64,000 nt of DNA from Glossina fuscipes (taxonomy: Eukaryota; Arthropoda; Insecta; Diptera; Glossinidae), in contig NW_023998423.1 of NCBI RefSeq assembly GCF_014805625.2, forward strand, positions 16,022,545 to 16,086,544. The letters are read 5' to 3'. Both the position numbers and the translations under genes were made by a program. A model generated the notes under the pieces. The model searched no databases, was not told the DNA's origin, and saw only the letters and a program-made list of their open reading frames with translations. Positions within the stretch are counted from its first letter, which is position 1. The number at the start of each line of letters is the position of its first letter. Shown piece by piece: positions 23,986 to 36,690 of the stretch.

Positions 23986-25720
23986 TAACCAGAAGAATAT
24001 GATCTGTTAGTAGCTGTAAAAGTCTGGAGAAACGATTAATATCAAATATTATCAACAACAATTAGTTGCTATAGTTATTTACCTTCTACATTTCTCTTAC
24101 CTGTCCATTACACTTTTTTTTCATGAAATCTGTTCATCCATTCGCACAGCAACAGGTGTTCTCGATACCTTGGAAACACTCAATAAGGAAATGCTAATCT
24201 TTGCAGCTTGTCCGCCAAGTTCGTGTTCTTCTTTCAATGCATCAAATTATCTCGATGACTGGTTCGCCTCGAAACAGCAATAGTCCTTTGAGTGACATCC
24301 GCAAATCGTTAGACAGGCTAGTAAAAATGTGTACATCGCGATGGGCCATTACACCATGCATCACTTTTGGTGCATGTAAGTATTAAACTTTTACGGACAA
24401 AGTCAAAAACTTGCGATTTGCTTTTGAACCAATTCGTGAAAGTCAAACCTGTGACTGGACGTCAGAATACGCGAAAACTCATAAAATCAAATTGACAATT
24501 GCTTGTTGCTTAGAGCTTTGTGACTTGTCTTGGACGTTGTTTAAAATTCGATTGTTAGACAAGAGTAATTTCTACTTGCCTCAGTGTTATTTTATTTGGA
24601 TAAATTGATGTAGAATAAACATAGGCAACATACGCCTTTCCATAGTCTCTAATAATACCTTAATCTTGTCTTTAATTTATTTATTTCATGAAGATTTTAG
24701 GTTTTAAGAAATATTTCTAAATTAACTCAAATATTTTGTTATTTGTTTACTTGTTCGGCTTGAAAGCAAAATTAATTACCACATTTTTTTTCCTTATCAA
24801 ATGAGGTAAATAAATGCACAACAATACATACAAACTGCAATATAATTAATGCTGTGCAAATCTATGGCAATAATTCAAATATTGTTTAGTTCCAATATAT
24901 ATCACGGTAAAACCTCATCCTTATCGTTGAATGTGTGCGTCTACCTCGATATAGTTTTTAATTGTTAAACAATTATCACCTACTGTGGATTTTTAGACGA
25001 GCACAGTGAACTTTATGGCATATTTGCTGCTGGGAAATCGACGGATAAACTTATGTAAACAATAATTTTAAACATTAAATCACAATGTGTGGAGGCATTA
25101 AAGTTTACTCGCTGGGGAGGCGCGCGCCAATATGCATTTTCGAAATATTTAAACCAGTCTCGTAGTAAATTAGAGCTAGAATATGCTTTTCTAAGTGAAA
25201 TATATGGTAGTGAGAAAATGCCTACGGCTTGCGATGACGGGTACATACGTCGCTTATTTTATTAACACTGTAATAAGCCAGCCATTAAAAAAGTGTTGCA
25301 AGCAGTGTTATTATGTAAAATGTTCGACGTAAAGCCCAAAGCGACTTTTTAGTTTTTGCTTTTTTTATTTTTAATTTTTGTTTTTTTTTTTTTGTATATT
25401 TAATGATATTTTACACGATAACAAATTATTTCTAGTTTTACATATGTGTAGCCGGTTCTCTGTCTAGACATCGGGAGACATATGTTACAATGTTGCCAAA
25501 AATTAGCATTTAACACATGCTATTGCTGTCTGCTACTTGACATATTATTTAGTTATTTATGTTACCTTTTTTTCCTTTTGCCGTCGCTCAAAGTCGTAGA
25601 AAGGTGTCAAAACGAAAGAGAATTTACTAATAAAAAATTCTATAATATATGATTATCTTGACAGTTTGAAAAATGCATTTACGAAACTGTGCTCAAATAT
25701 TAATTTAATTCAAATTTATT
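23986..25720. other. Unassigned stretch
   Basis: ORFs at 24201-24386 and 24411-24608 (+) are close together but show no domain and no convincing splice pair. The ORF at 25013-25246 (-) is likewise unsupported. T-runs lie near 25380-25394. No gene claimed. Confidence 0.3.
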
Positions 25721-25838
25721 CAACTGAGTGGTTGGGTAGGCAAAGGATTTCGCCTAACAACTCAATAGCCTTAGGTTCAAATCTTAACTGCTAAGAATTT
25801 ATTTCTCTCGCTAAGTTAACAATAATAATAACAGTAAT
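25721..25838 (+). repeat. tRNA-derived SINE (AATAAT-tailed family)
   Basis: An A-box-like 'gagtggttgggtaggcaaag' and a B-box-like 'ggttcaaatctta' sit about 50 bases apart, followed by the 'aagaatttatttctctcgct' body end and an 'aacaataataataa' tail. It is an internally shortened relative of the copies at 33.4 and 39.9 kb. Confidence 0.7.
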
Positions 25839-26435
25839 ACAAACTTATTGGAAAAAAAAAAACAACAAAAGAAAAAATATGTTAAAGCCGAAACATTTTC
25901 AATAAGCAGTGGTTCGTACATTTGATTGTTAAAAATTTTCATTTTCATTTCCATTTAATTTACTAATAATTGTATTACAACAATTATTGTGGCCTTTATC
26001 AACCTTGCGCTGTTTGCACAGCGTCTGAATAGATGGAAAGAATTTTAAGAAGAAAAACTTGAATAAATATTTATTTTCTTCTTGAGGCGCGTAGAAATCC
26101 GAGGCGCAAAAAAATCAACAAAGCAAAGAAGAAGAAGAAATGCAGAAGATTCCTCAAGCTGTTCGGATTGCTTACAGTTATATGAGAAGTTTATTTAAGG
26201 AAAGAGAACAACGAAGAGAAATTAAACTGTAGCAGCCTTTAAGGCGAATTTTCTTTACTTATCGTAACTATAGAAAGATCAAAGATAATTGCTTTCCTGT
26301 GAAAATGTTTTGATTCGCATGTGTTTTAGATAAATACTTGAGAAATATATTATTTACATTAATAGTTGCTGTTGCATAAGTATGTGACGAGAACTCTGTT
26401 CTTGCGATTATGATAAAAATGTAATCCTGTCTCCC
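25839..26435. other. Unassigned AT- and purine-rich stretch
   Basis: A-run near 25851-25868 and a gaagaagaagaa run near 26125-26140. No gene seen. Confidence 0.3.
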
Positions 26436-26439
26436 TTTA

Positions 26440-26880
26440 CCCTACCACACTTGTGACTTAGGGTATACTAAGTTTATAAGGCGCGTACGGGGCATTGAGA
26501 TAGACCCATCTTTTATTATTATCCTTTTCGAAATCGATGTAAGCCTGTCTGTCCGTCCGTCTGTCTTGGTATTTATTTGTTCAAGATGAAAGACGCAATT
26601 TTTGAGATATTATGAGGAAATGTGGTACACTGACGCGCTTTGATTCAAGAACGAATCCTATTGAAAATGGTGTGGATCAATTCACTCTTTCGACCACTCT
26701 CCATATAACCCCACATTCTGGAAAGTCATTATATGGGGAAAAATTGAAATTTTCAAAAGTTTTCGGCAAAAGTGACTGAGTAGCAATGTTTCGACGCCCT
26801 AAATTAGTATGAAAACTTTTGTTCGGTTGGGGAAAATTTATGTATGCAATCTCTTATAACAGTTCTTACGATTGTTTGAC
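26440..26880 (-). repeat. Family A interspersed repeat, long copy, minus strand
   Basis: Starts with 'taccctaccacacttgtgac', the complement of the plus-strand family A end. It runs through 'gacccatcttttattattat', 'cctgtctgtccgtccgtctg', 'ggtacactgacgcg', 'caagaacgaatcctattgaa' and 'gaccactctccatataaccc'. Non-coding. Confidence 0.65.
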
Positions 26881-29219
26881 TCTTTTCGTGGATCGTCAAA
26901 GACACTCTTCTCTGCAAGTTTAGCGGGTAAAACCATTGTGAGGGTCCAAAAAAAACATAATTTTGAATTTTTTTTTTTTAATAGAGGTCATGGAAGTTAT
27001 TAAAAAAAATATTTTTGTAAAAGTAACCCCAGAGTCATTTTTCCGAGACTTTTTTGCTAATACAGTTCTGCGACAACCAGTGAAACTGATGCAAATTTAA
27101 GTCCAACATCAAAGAAACGATTTAATGCACATGACTAAACCTAGTGAAGTACGTAAGAAATTCGAGAAGTATTGATTTTTGTATAATTGGGGAGTATATA
27201 ACGCGAACAGAAGTTTAAATTAACTTATGAAACACTTTGTTCTTTTCAGAATGTGTTTAACAATAGTCTTAGGTAGATCGACTTTTTCATTGCGATTTTA
27301 TGGTTTTATCCGTATGTTTCGGAGATGGCACTCGAGATTGGTTTTTAAAATAGTGTTTCACTCTTTTTGGGAAGTTTTTTATTGGAGAATCCCAGCCTTG
27401 ACCAAACGTTTTGCTTATACAAATTTTTAAAAACAGGTCATCTATACCAGATTTAATCTTTATATTCCTTCTGTTTGGGTAATTTTCTAAAAAATCTTGT
27501 TAATCCTTTCGACAACAGCCAGCTGCATAAGACGTCTTTGCTAAGTGATGCTGGCAGGTAAAGCATTATGAATCTGTATTTAATTTTAATATTTCATGTC
27601 CCAGATAATTGGAAACGTCTAAAGTACATTTATTTGATCAAATTTATGACTTTCTTGATAATATTGTTAAACATCGTCCAGGAGATTGTGTTGCTTGTCG
27701 TTTTGAAAAATCATAACATAAGCAACAAAATATGTTTGGAATTTTCAAAAAATGTTTTATTTCATTAATAACAAAATAATACGTTTTTTGTGCACTTAAT
27801 CTCTAATCCGCAATTTTATCGCCGCAATGCATGGTCGAATATACATCATCATCGATACATACATATGCTATAGCCTACCTCTCTTGCTTTATTTGTCAGA
27901 AACCAACTCGCACACTTTACATGCATCATATGGTGTTGGACGTGTATTTGCCTGTATGTGTGACATGGAAATCGACAAGAAAGTTTATAATGCCATAACC
28001 GAAATCACAATTAACATTGAAAACCTCATGTCAAATTTACAAATTCTTCGTAAAATCATTGATTCTTTTTGAATGATTCTCTCATCGGTCAACTCGATGG
28101 GGATACACTAAAGTATTTCGGTTTGAAAATCTGCTCTTAAATGAACGTAAATGTTATTTAAAGACATCTATCTGTTAATGCATTAGAAAATTTAGAAATC
28201 AAGAGGCAAGACATTAACCTGTTAAATTTCCCAGCGGGAATTCATTTGACAAAGGTAGTCATTTTAGAGTGCGTTTGGAAGCAGTCGAAATGTCAAGGGG
28301 AATTTTTTTGCAGACAATGAACGAGTTTCTATCTATTCAAGGCATCGACTAAGCAAAACAAGAAAAGAAAGACGCAAATATGTGAAGTGATTTCTCCCTT
28401 TAATGCTCTCTTAGATTCCTTAACTCATGAGTCTGATTGGCTTGACGATAATGGGCAAGTCGCCGGAGTTCTTGTAAAGCTTGTAAAGACCTAAAATATG
28501 ATCACTATTTACTTGCCACTATTTTGTCTTGCCTAACAACGGATGGGGTAACTTTTGGCCTTTATACTAGATGTCCTTATAAGGAATTTACATCTCATAG
28601 GCTGTTTGACTAAACGGGAAGATATGTTAATACTGATAAATGGGTGGATGTAATTATGAGAATTCGATCACGCCTAATAAACTTAACTTAAGCAAACATT
28701 CGGAATGTTTCCTACGGCGCAATCAACTGCCCTATAATACTCTCCGCTATTAACGCTGTCCTGTGAACACTGTAAAGGGCACTTGTTGTTCAATTTCATT
28801 CATTCATTATAAAGCATAATATTTTCTTTCCATAACTAATTTTCTCTCTATTTCTGTTAACTAATTTTATATATTACTTCTTATTTCTAGCATATGCGAT
28901 TTCTTTGTGTGCTATCCTATCACGGATGCCGCTATCTTTCAAATAATTGCTTACTTATATTCTCTGACTTCTATAGCAAAACCTTACTGATAATTTCTTT
29001 GAACCCGGGCGGCGACAAAAAGAGGAACGAAAAATGGAAATCGGATTTCGTGGGTAATTTAAGTCATTCGCTTTTCCCCGACTGACTTTGCCAATCGATC
29101 TTTAGATCTCATTTGAAATCATTTCCAACCGAGTCTGAGCAACCGAGACTAACAAATCAATTTTCCCGGTTTGAAATCTGAAAACCGTCAGAGTTTTCCT
29201 TAATCGCAGCTACAGGGAG
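26881..29219. other. Unassigned stretch with a few short ORFs
   Basis: ORFs at 27227-27430, 27568-27768 and 27827-28072 (+) lack recognised domains. A frame near 28395-28490 reads SPFNALLDSLTHESDWLDDN, which looks protein-like and could be a worn transposon or gene fragment, but I cannot place it. No gene claimed. Confidence 0.25.
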
Positions 29220-29367
29220 GTCAGTAAACGCATAATACTTACCGAAAGGACACACAGCCGCAAAATCGCCTTTCCATTTCTTTACCTTTTCTCACTTCTC
29301 TTCGACCCTCACCGCGTAACACGAGTAGATGACATCGCCTGAATGATTGGTCATTTAAAAAAAAAAA
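29220..29367 (+). repeat. Poly(A)-tailed SINE, 5'-truncated
   Basis: Body order matches the copy at 44.6 kb: a pyrimidine-rich segment, 'cgaccctcaccgcgtaacac', 'gatgacatcgcctgaatgat', then 'tggtcattt' and an 11-base A tail at 29357-29367. Confidence 0.6.
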
Positions 29368-31685
29368 GCCAATAATCTCTGTTGCATGAGTTACGGTCGT
29401 ACTTAAAGGTACTTCTTTTACTCCTGCAATACTTATAGTTATATATTATAAATCTTAACCTGGAGTGGGGGACCAACAAACATAAACCACCAATCGTGTG
29501 CTGAAGTTTGCGTTTTTTTTTCCAATTTGTGCAGAAGTTGAAATAAGATTGTTGGTTTCAAAGGACAGATGGACGGAAGGGGTATGTTTAAGTCAATTGT
29601 TTGTGAATACATCGCATACCTAATGAAAACCCCAAAACGTTATAAACGTTTCCAACGAAAATGCAAAATATGCATTTTGGTTTACGTTCAATAGGGATTA
29701 AAATGTTAAACTCATCCAACAGTAATGGGGGTGATTATCGTGTATTAAGGAAAAGTAAATTATAAAATAAAGTCGTTCTAATTACTCGATCTACCTTTAT
29801 GAGCAATAAGAATGCATAATAAATCATAATGCCAGAATTATGAGCATGATTATGTACTTAGTTGTGTATTTTCTGCTTGCTCCATAAAAAAATCCAAAGA
29901 AATTAAAAAAAAAAAAAAAAAATAAAAAAAAAAAAATAAAGAAGAAACTAGTCCCCAAAGCAAAACTCAATATGTTGGTCAACTATGTATATATATGTAT
30001 ATATATATATGTATATATAAATATGTATACGCAGCGAAAGCTAAAGTTAAGCGTTCATAGTATTTGAAATAATGAGTTGGCGGTAGAGAAAAGAAAGGAA
30101 ATAAATGAAAGAAATGAAAGAGACTTAAGTGGGAGATTAAATACGTATAATTAAACACGCAAACTAACCGAAAACTTTATAACATTTAGTAAATTTTTTA
30201 TTTGATTTTTCATAATTTCCTCATTTTTATATTTGTCTCTCGCAAAACACTAACGTTTATCTCGCAGAGTAAAACTATAGCCTACAAAATGGAAAAAACG
30301 CAAAAGACCCAAAAAATAAAAAAAATTATAATAAAAAAAAAAAAGAATCTCTAAGCTCTTAAAACATTGAAGGCTGAGAAATTTTAGTAATATAAAGCAG
30401 TTTATTTTCATATAAACAGTGAACAGTGAGTGAATGGAAAGTGTATGTGTATGCAACTTAGAGTGTTTTCACTTGTTTTTCTTCATCGTAAATAGTTGCC
30501 AAGAACTTTTGTTTGAAATATTTGAAAAATGTTCAGCTTAACACTTGCATATAAATGAGTAATTTTAATACTTATACTATGGATATAAGAGTATATTAAA
30601 TGCGTCGCATCGTAAGTACTAATCAATAAACTTGATAATGTCGTTTTGTTTTTTTTTTCAGTATCAGAAAATTTTCAACTTTTCGAGCAGTTTTCCTCAC
30701 TGATCTGAACAGATTCATGGGCAGCCAAGTATTCTTTCGCAAACAATTAAAAAGTGCTTAATACTTTTGCGAAAATTATAGGTAAATAACGACTTCAAAT
30801 CTATTATAGCATTTTCAGCTTTTTCTCTTCACCTAAGCCAGCATTAATGGATTGTGAATTAATTTGAATATTTCAGTTTCGAATTGCAATAGTTTTTAAC
30901 TGAATTAGAAAAGCGATTCAAAAAATTTATCTTCATTAGAGATAACTCAACTGTTTTTGCGCTTACATCCAGTCACTTTAAGTATTTGATTCGCATTATA
31001 TTGAAAATATTAGTGACTTTTTACTTGGCTAGTAGTTGTTGTTTGCCATTGTGTTTGTTGCTTCATAGTAATTTTATTTAGGTTAACTCATCAGTCTTTC
31101 TGCTTACGCTTGACTATATACCGTAGCAATTCATTGCTTTCTTGAAAGCCTTCTCTTAAATGCTGCTAGTAGCTGATATTTTCATATTTACGCCTACTAG
31201 TACATGTTTATAATATGTTCGCTACCACGAATTTCTTAACCTTCTCTTCGACAACGAATTGAAAATGAACAGCCCCCTGCCTCTGCTTGTAATACTTTTT
31301 TATTTAATTAAAACAGAGAGAAATGTTTTGGTGAATAGTTTATGTTCCTTTGTGCATTTTTGGTGCCCTTTCCACTCATTCTGCCCTTTCGCTTTCATCC
31401 AGCTGTGTAGCTTTTTGATTGACCTTCTTTAAAATCGATTGTCTGTCATTGCGACTAGGGTTTTTTTTATATTTTAAATTAACTTTAATTTAATTAAAGC
31501 AAATCAGAACATTAAAGAATCTCTTTGAAAAAGGTTGGAGTTACCTATGCGCGTAACAATAGTTTTGGGAATCCTTAACGTATATAAAATTTCTATTTAT
31601 ATATTATTCATACGCATACATATTACATTTCTCAATGAAATAAATCAAAGAGAATATGATAATAATGTAGAGATATCACTCGTTA
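29368..31685. other. AT-rich stretch with A-runs and TA repeats
   Basis: A-rich block at about 29905-29940, (TA)n-type sequence at about 29985-30025, and an A-run near 30333-30343. The ORF at 30250-30456 (-) is low-complexity. No gene supported. Confidence 0.4.
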
Positions 31686-31689
31686 CGAA

Positions 31690-31791
31690 AGTGCCGTTTG
31701 AACCTATCACCGGACAATGAGAGGGAGTGGCATTTTGGCAAAACGTTTGCAACGCCTAGAAGCACACGTCAGAAATCTCACAAGGCATGTA

Positions 31792-31842
<51 letters not shown>

Positions 31843-32545
31843 GTATATATATATATATTCTTCCTCGGCATCAAATTCTGAATTGATTTAAGCATGCCAG
31901 TCTGTCCGTCTGTCCGTTATCTCTTGTACACATTCTCTTGGCCGCAAAATTGAAGCTATTGATTCCGAATTTGGCAGGAACATTGGAAGTTCTTGCAGGC
32001 AGATGGGCCGAAGGACATTACCATGAAAGCTAAGAACGTCTCTGTTTTTCAACAGGAATAAAAAGTTTTTTCCGTTTTTGCTCATTGTTCATAAATTATA
32101 CAGAATCGTAAAAAATTGGTCGTGCTTACCCCACATTAGAGTGTACGAGAATTTAATTTTTTTTTCAGTGGCCTTACAGCATGCAGAAGCAAGCCTAAAA
32201 AATCTCATAAAATCCATAAGTTCTTGTCCAGTCTCAAATTAGGAAGGCACGTAAACATGTCCGTCTGCTCATCTGTCCGTTTACCTAACCGTATAGTATC
32301 TGTGATAAACATTCTCCCGTTCGCAAAAATGGAGACATCGCCTATAAATTTGCAAAAGAAATAAACCTTTGAAAGAACACGTCTATGACGTCCATCCGCC
32401 CAAACGACAATAACTTTTATGTTACAAATAGAAAAAGTCTGCCGCGGTCACTCTGTATTAGAGAGCATGACAATTTAGTTTTTTTGTACTTTTAAGATAA
32501 CAGTGATGGGTATAAAAGATTCGGTCAAGACCGAACATAATTCAT
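31690..32545 (+). repeat. Family B interspersed repeat, dimeric copy with (TA)n inside
   Basis: Begins near 'ggcattttggcaaaacgttt', followed by a (TA)n tract at 31790-31858, 'catcaaattctgaattgatt', 'gtctgtccgtctgtccgtta' and 'aaattgaagctattgattcc'. A second unit from about 32160 has 'aaaaaatctcataaaatcca', 'catgtccgtctgctcatctg' and 'gacgtccatccgcccaaac'. It ends 'gataacagtgatgggtataa'. This matches the dimer at 23.2-24.0 kb. ORFs here are repeat translations. Confidence 0.6.
31790..31858. repeat. (TA)n microsatellite inside a family B repeat
   Basis: About 69 bases of alternating T and A with occasional c or g interruptions. It sits where other family B copies have only 'tatatatatt'. Confidence 0.95.
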
Positions 32546-32799
32546 TTCATTTGTTTCTCTTATTATTTTGTTTTGACACGATCGCGAATGCTTGCTATTG
32601 ATTTCATTGGAGGAATATATGCACAAACGTATTCATTGCCTAAACACACCAGCTCATGTGTATATAGTGAAATTTCGAATTCGACCGATTTTGCGATAAA
32701 TAAAAAGGAAGAAGGGGAAACGGGCATACAACCATGCATAGGCCATCCATATATATGATTTTGAATGCGCCCAAAGCTTGCTTTTATACCCTGCGACAA

Positions 32800-33295
32800 A
32801 TATTTACATTAAATTTGATAATTGGACCTGTTTTGGCCTAAAGATAAATTTTACGGAAAATGGGTTTGATCAGTCAATTTTTGCGATCGCTCTGTGTATA
32901 ACTTCTTATTTTGAAAAACTTTTTGCATGAAAAGCAAATAAAATCGCTATGGTGAGTCATGGTCAATTATTAAATACCCTACATCCCAAAAAAGTTATTT
33001 ATATAACGAGTTTTCAAACTAAAAGTTTATATAAGAAATTTTCGTGAAAGTGGTCCGATCTGAAAATTTTCAATAGCGTTTATCTATGGAGCAAAATATA
33101 TCAATTTAACCAAATTCATCAAAAAATGTCTCCAAAATTCGCTGCCTTTGGGTTGAAGAACAGATAAGATTAAAATCATTTGCTGAATCGATCGGTAAAA
33201 TCAAAGGTGGCTGGCTGCCTTTCAACACCTTTTGAGAGTTTGACACATCTGCGACAAAGTTAATCTACTTTTGCACCACAAGTAGGTATAAGAAG
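32800..33295 (+). repeat. Family A interspersed repeat
   Basis: Carries 'gaaagtggtccgatctgaaa', 'ttttcaatagcgtttatcta', 'aaaatgtctccaaaattcgc', 'gatcggtaaaatcaaaggtg' and 'gcaccacaagtaggtataag'. Non-coding. Confidence 0.55.
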
Positions 33296-33407
33296 TGAAA
33301 GTTTTTTAAAATTTCTTGACCAAAAGCATTAAGGGGTAATTTTTTGAAACCCCTACCATCCCTGCCGTTTACATGGTAAGAAATTCCAAGTTTTATTTAA
33401 TTAATAT

Positions 33408-33581
33408 CCGCCTGAGTGGCCGAGTAGGCAAGAGTCTCGACTAAAAATTCAATGGTCGTGGGTTCAAATCTCAAGTGCGGTAGAGTTTTTAATAAAACTG
33501 AAAGTCTTAGTAATGCTAGTGCTTTTAAGACTTTAGTCTTAGAATTTATTCTCTGGCTAAATTTGTAATAATAATAATAAT
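33408..33581 (+). repeat. tRNA-derived SINE (AATAAT-tailed family), fullest copy
   Basis: The head resembles a class II tRNA (Leu/Ser type): CCGC at the start can pair with GCGG about 70 bases on, the A box reads 'gagtggccgagtaggcaag' and the B box 'ggttcaaatctc'. The body continues with 'tagagtttttaataaa', 'gcttttaagactttagtctt' and a 'taataataataataattaat' tail. It lacks a clean tRNA end and carries an extra body, so it is a SINE and not a tRNA gene. Confidence 0.8.
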
Positions 33582-34361
33582 TAATTAAGTGACGGGGTCA
33601 AAGGGGAAGTGTGTCGTGTGTTTAACGGTGGGCTTTGTGTACATTTTAATTGATTTTATTTTTATATATTTAGTGCATATGAAAGACACTTTCTTGAAGA
33701 ATTTAAGTAAGGAGCAGATGTTATATTACACTCACGTGAAATGCTTTAGCATATAGACATCCTTGCAAAGGTTTGCGAAAAGTGATTGCATATGGTTTGG
33801 TATTTCATCAATGCATCAATAAATGATGTAAACGAAAACAAAGTATTTGCTCGAGTATATATGTAACGCTTGTGTATCGTTGTACTCCGGCATAGGTTTA
33901 AAAACAAGCAAGAGGTTGTCTTCGATAGCAAAATTTATGTATTTATGTTAATCAGGCATATAAGACCCAAATCAATCGTTCGAGTTCGTAGCAAATACAT
34001 ATAAAAACACAAAAAGCTATTATTTACCGTCTTCTTAATGATTAACTCTTTTTACCTAACGAGCAAAAGGAACGAGTGGCTTCTCTATTAATATTCATTC
34101 TCTCTCTTTGCATCAATTTAGTTAATGAATATTTTCAATCCTTTCCGCTTTCGTTCTCACTCGAATGGTATACAAATGTCGTTCCTAAGCAAATAAAGTA
34201 ATTTCATTTATTCTACTTAACTGCGTAGGTTATGGCAAAGTACAATAGCTGTTGTCGTTATTATTGTTATCATCATTATCATTGCATACAAGCACTCACT
34301 ATTGCTATAGTTGGAGAAGTGGCTGATAGTAAGATATGTAAAATTTAGATAAAAAGAAAAA
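33582..34361. other. Unassigned stretch
   Basis: A short inverted pair (aatattcatt and aatgaatatt) lies at about 34090-34135. ORFs at 33746-33931 and 34217-34459 (-) have no recognised domain. No gene seen. Confidence 0.3.
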
Positions 34362-35225
34362 CAAGTAAGAAAATTATATTCGGTCGTAACCGAATCTTTT
34401 ATACGCATCATCATTACTCCAAAAGGAGATGAAAAAAGTTCATTAACTAAATTTTTCATACCCTGTAATATGGGGTCGGCGTGACGACAAAATGAATGTA
34501 CACCTCATTCTTGAAGGCACTGCTTTTATGAGAGCCCTTTTATGGAGTGGTGGTCACGAGTGTGAGCGCAATTTTAGCAAAAAATAATATTCATGTTATA
34601 GGTTTTACTTCTTACACTTTTGTTACTGAATACCATAAATTTGTTTTTCTCATTATATAAGCATTTGTTTATAAGGGGTAAGGTTGAAAAAAAATAGACC
34701 TACGTTTTCCAAATTTCATAGAGTTTATTTTATATGTCAAATTACTTCTGTCAATGCATTTTTGTCACAAAATATTAATGACGTAACTGGAGCTTTGCGT
34801 TGTGCGGTTGTGTGTGAGAGTGTTTAAAAATTACTAAGCCCAAACTATATCACTTAGCGATATTTCTTGAGAAATTGATTTTTTTTCGTAAAACAATATT
34901 TTTCAAAATAAGTCGTTATATGGAAAGTGGTCGCAAAAATGGTTCAATAAAATTTACTTTGACGAGTGTTCGGCCTTGGAACAAAACACATGGGCGTACG
35001 AAATTTTGTCAAAATATCTTAAAACAATGGGACCTTTAACTTGAACACAGATGTGGGTGGACGGACGTCGGATAGACAGATAAGCTTAAATCAATTCAGA
35101 AAATGTTACTGAAACGTTCGATATAGTAAGAGCTGGATAAATGGAAGTTATACACATCCGCAAGTCCTTTACGATGTTATATACATCCGCGTAAAATTAA
35201 TATACTTTATGCGATAGGGTTTAGT
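34362..35225 (+). repeat. Family A interspersed repeat with palindromic head
   Basis: Starts 'aaacaagtaagaaa', followed by the palindrome ttcggtcgtaaccgaa and 'tcttttatacgc'. The family A body follows: 'ttatatggaaagtggtcgca', 'cgtacgaaattttgtcaaaa', 'gacggacgtcggatagacag', ending in 'cgatagggttta'. Similar 'acaagtaag...ttcgg...taaccgaa' heads are, as I recall, very common in fly genomes. It gives the best view of the 5' end of this family. Confidence 0.6.
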
Positions 35226-36118
35226 AAGGAAGAAGCAAGAAAAGAAAACGATCTTTCGAGAATATGTCTTCGTTTTAAATTTCTTTTCATGCGTTTAACA
35301 TATAATGCAGGACGATCAGAATTAGTTTATTTTTTCTACAGCTCAAGTTTAAACTTCATTTTTCTTATGTATAGTAAGCAAGAAAGGAATCTGTTTGAAT
35401 AAATGTAGTAAGTGTTTTTCATTGTCGTACACAAGGAATTTGTATGCAAAACAATGAAGAAATTATTTTCGTCTTTAAAATAAAATTTGGAAGAAAGACA
35501 ATGAAAAGTTTTTATTAATGATTTGTCTATAAAAATTACTAAAAGATAAATCTTTGGTCAAAAAATAAAGGGAATTTTTATATTAACAACACGCGTCCAT
35601 GCGTATCCGTGAATTTGCTGCAATTGTTGTTAATACCTGCGAGTTGGTTTTTTCTAACATTCGGTTTGTGATTTTTTATAGGCTACAGCGTCTTCAAAGC
35701 AGCCGACAGGCTCTTTTCAATGGCTTCTGTCGATCCGAAACAATAAATATGGATCGAAGATGGCAAAAAAGTCTTATTAGTGTGGGGCATGATATTAGTA
35801 GTGAATGGGCATCAGTGCTTGAAAAGTTTTCTAATAATTATAATACCAGAGAAAGTTCCAGTTCAGTTCGGAATTTTTTTATGCACACATCCAACCTAAC
35901 AATCAATATTAACTAAGCTTGAAAGCTAAGCTAAGCTTCAAGTCTTTGAGAGAAACTCTGAGTAAACAAGAAATAATTTTGGAGCTTTTTTGATTTCGAT
36001 CCCCCTTTATATATTCATTCGTTCCGATCCCTGTCTTACTTGTGACTAACATTTATGAGTTTGAGATCTCATCACTTTTATATAGCATTTCCCTAACTAC
36101 TTGGATGCGATATAATAT
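35226..36118. other. Unassigned stretch
   Basis: A 105-codon ORF at 35599-35916 (+) has no domain, no promoter and no splice support that I can see. A self-complementary aagctt/agctt cluster lies near 35915-35940. Nothing claimed. Confidence 0.25.
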
Positions 36119-36690
36119 AAAACAAGTAAGAAAGTTATATTCGGCGGGGGAGCGAATCTCGCACACCCGTCACCATGATTTTCGCATTCTACTCTCCAAG
36201 TTCTTTTATTTTAAATCTATATCGTTAGTATTACTAAGAAGAATCGCGATGTCTGCAATATTCATTTTAAAATGGGTATATATTGCATGAGCATGGTCGA
36301 TGGACCTAAGGAATAGACTGTTTCAAGGTTCTTTAATAATCCCCGACTCACGAGCAAAAATTAAAAAAATTTTCTTTTTTTAAAAACTGACTTGCGATTA
36401 GTTTACGCTCGATTGCACGCTTTTGCTCTAATCAATTTGTCCTATTTTCAATACCAAGATGCGAGCAGAAATTTCAAATGCTTTTATCAAATTTGAAGTT
36501 GATGCCTTCATTTTTGCACACCACGCCAACACGTAGGCAAACAGACGGATCAACTCAGAATTTCATGCTGATCAGGCATATATATATATATTGTCGCTGA
36601 AGCTTCCTTTAGAGTGTCATATATATTTTGGATAAAAAAACAAAATGAGTCCCAATCCCAAAACCCATCTTACACTGGTGGGTATGACAA
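36119..36690 (+). repeat. Family C interspersed repeat
   Basis: Head 'aaacaagtaagaaagttata' then 'ttcggcggggg', followed by 'ccaagttcttttattttaaa', 'gcgctt'-less 'tttacgctcgattgcacgct', 'ttttatcaaatttgaagttg' and an end in 'cttacactggtgggtat'. The same order is seen at 40040-40550. Non-coding. Confidence 0.6.

Noticed and set aside
33408..33490. A possible tRNA-Leu/Ser gene
   Set aside because: A and B boxes are present, but the cloverleaf is imperfect, the unit continues into a body and AATAAT tail, and several copies occur, so it is a SINE head.
35599..35916. A 105-codon ORF considered as a small gene
   Set aside because: No domain, no TATA-initiator pair, no second copy and no splice support; length is reachable by chance.
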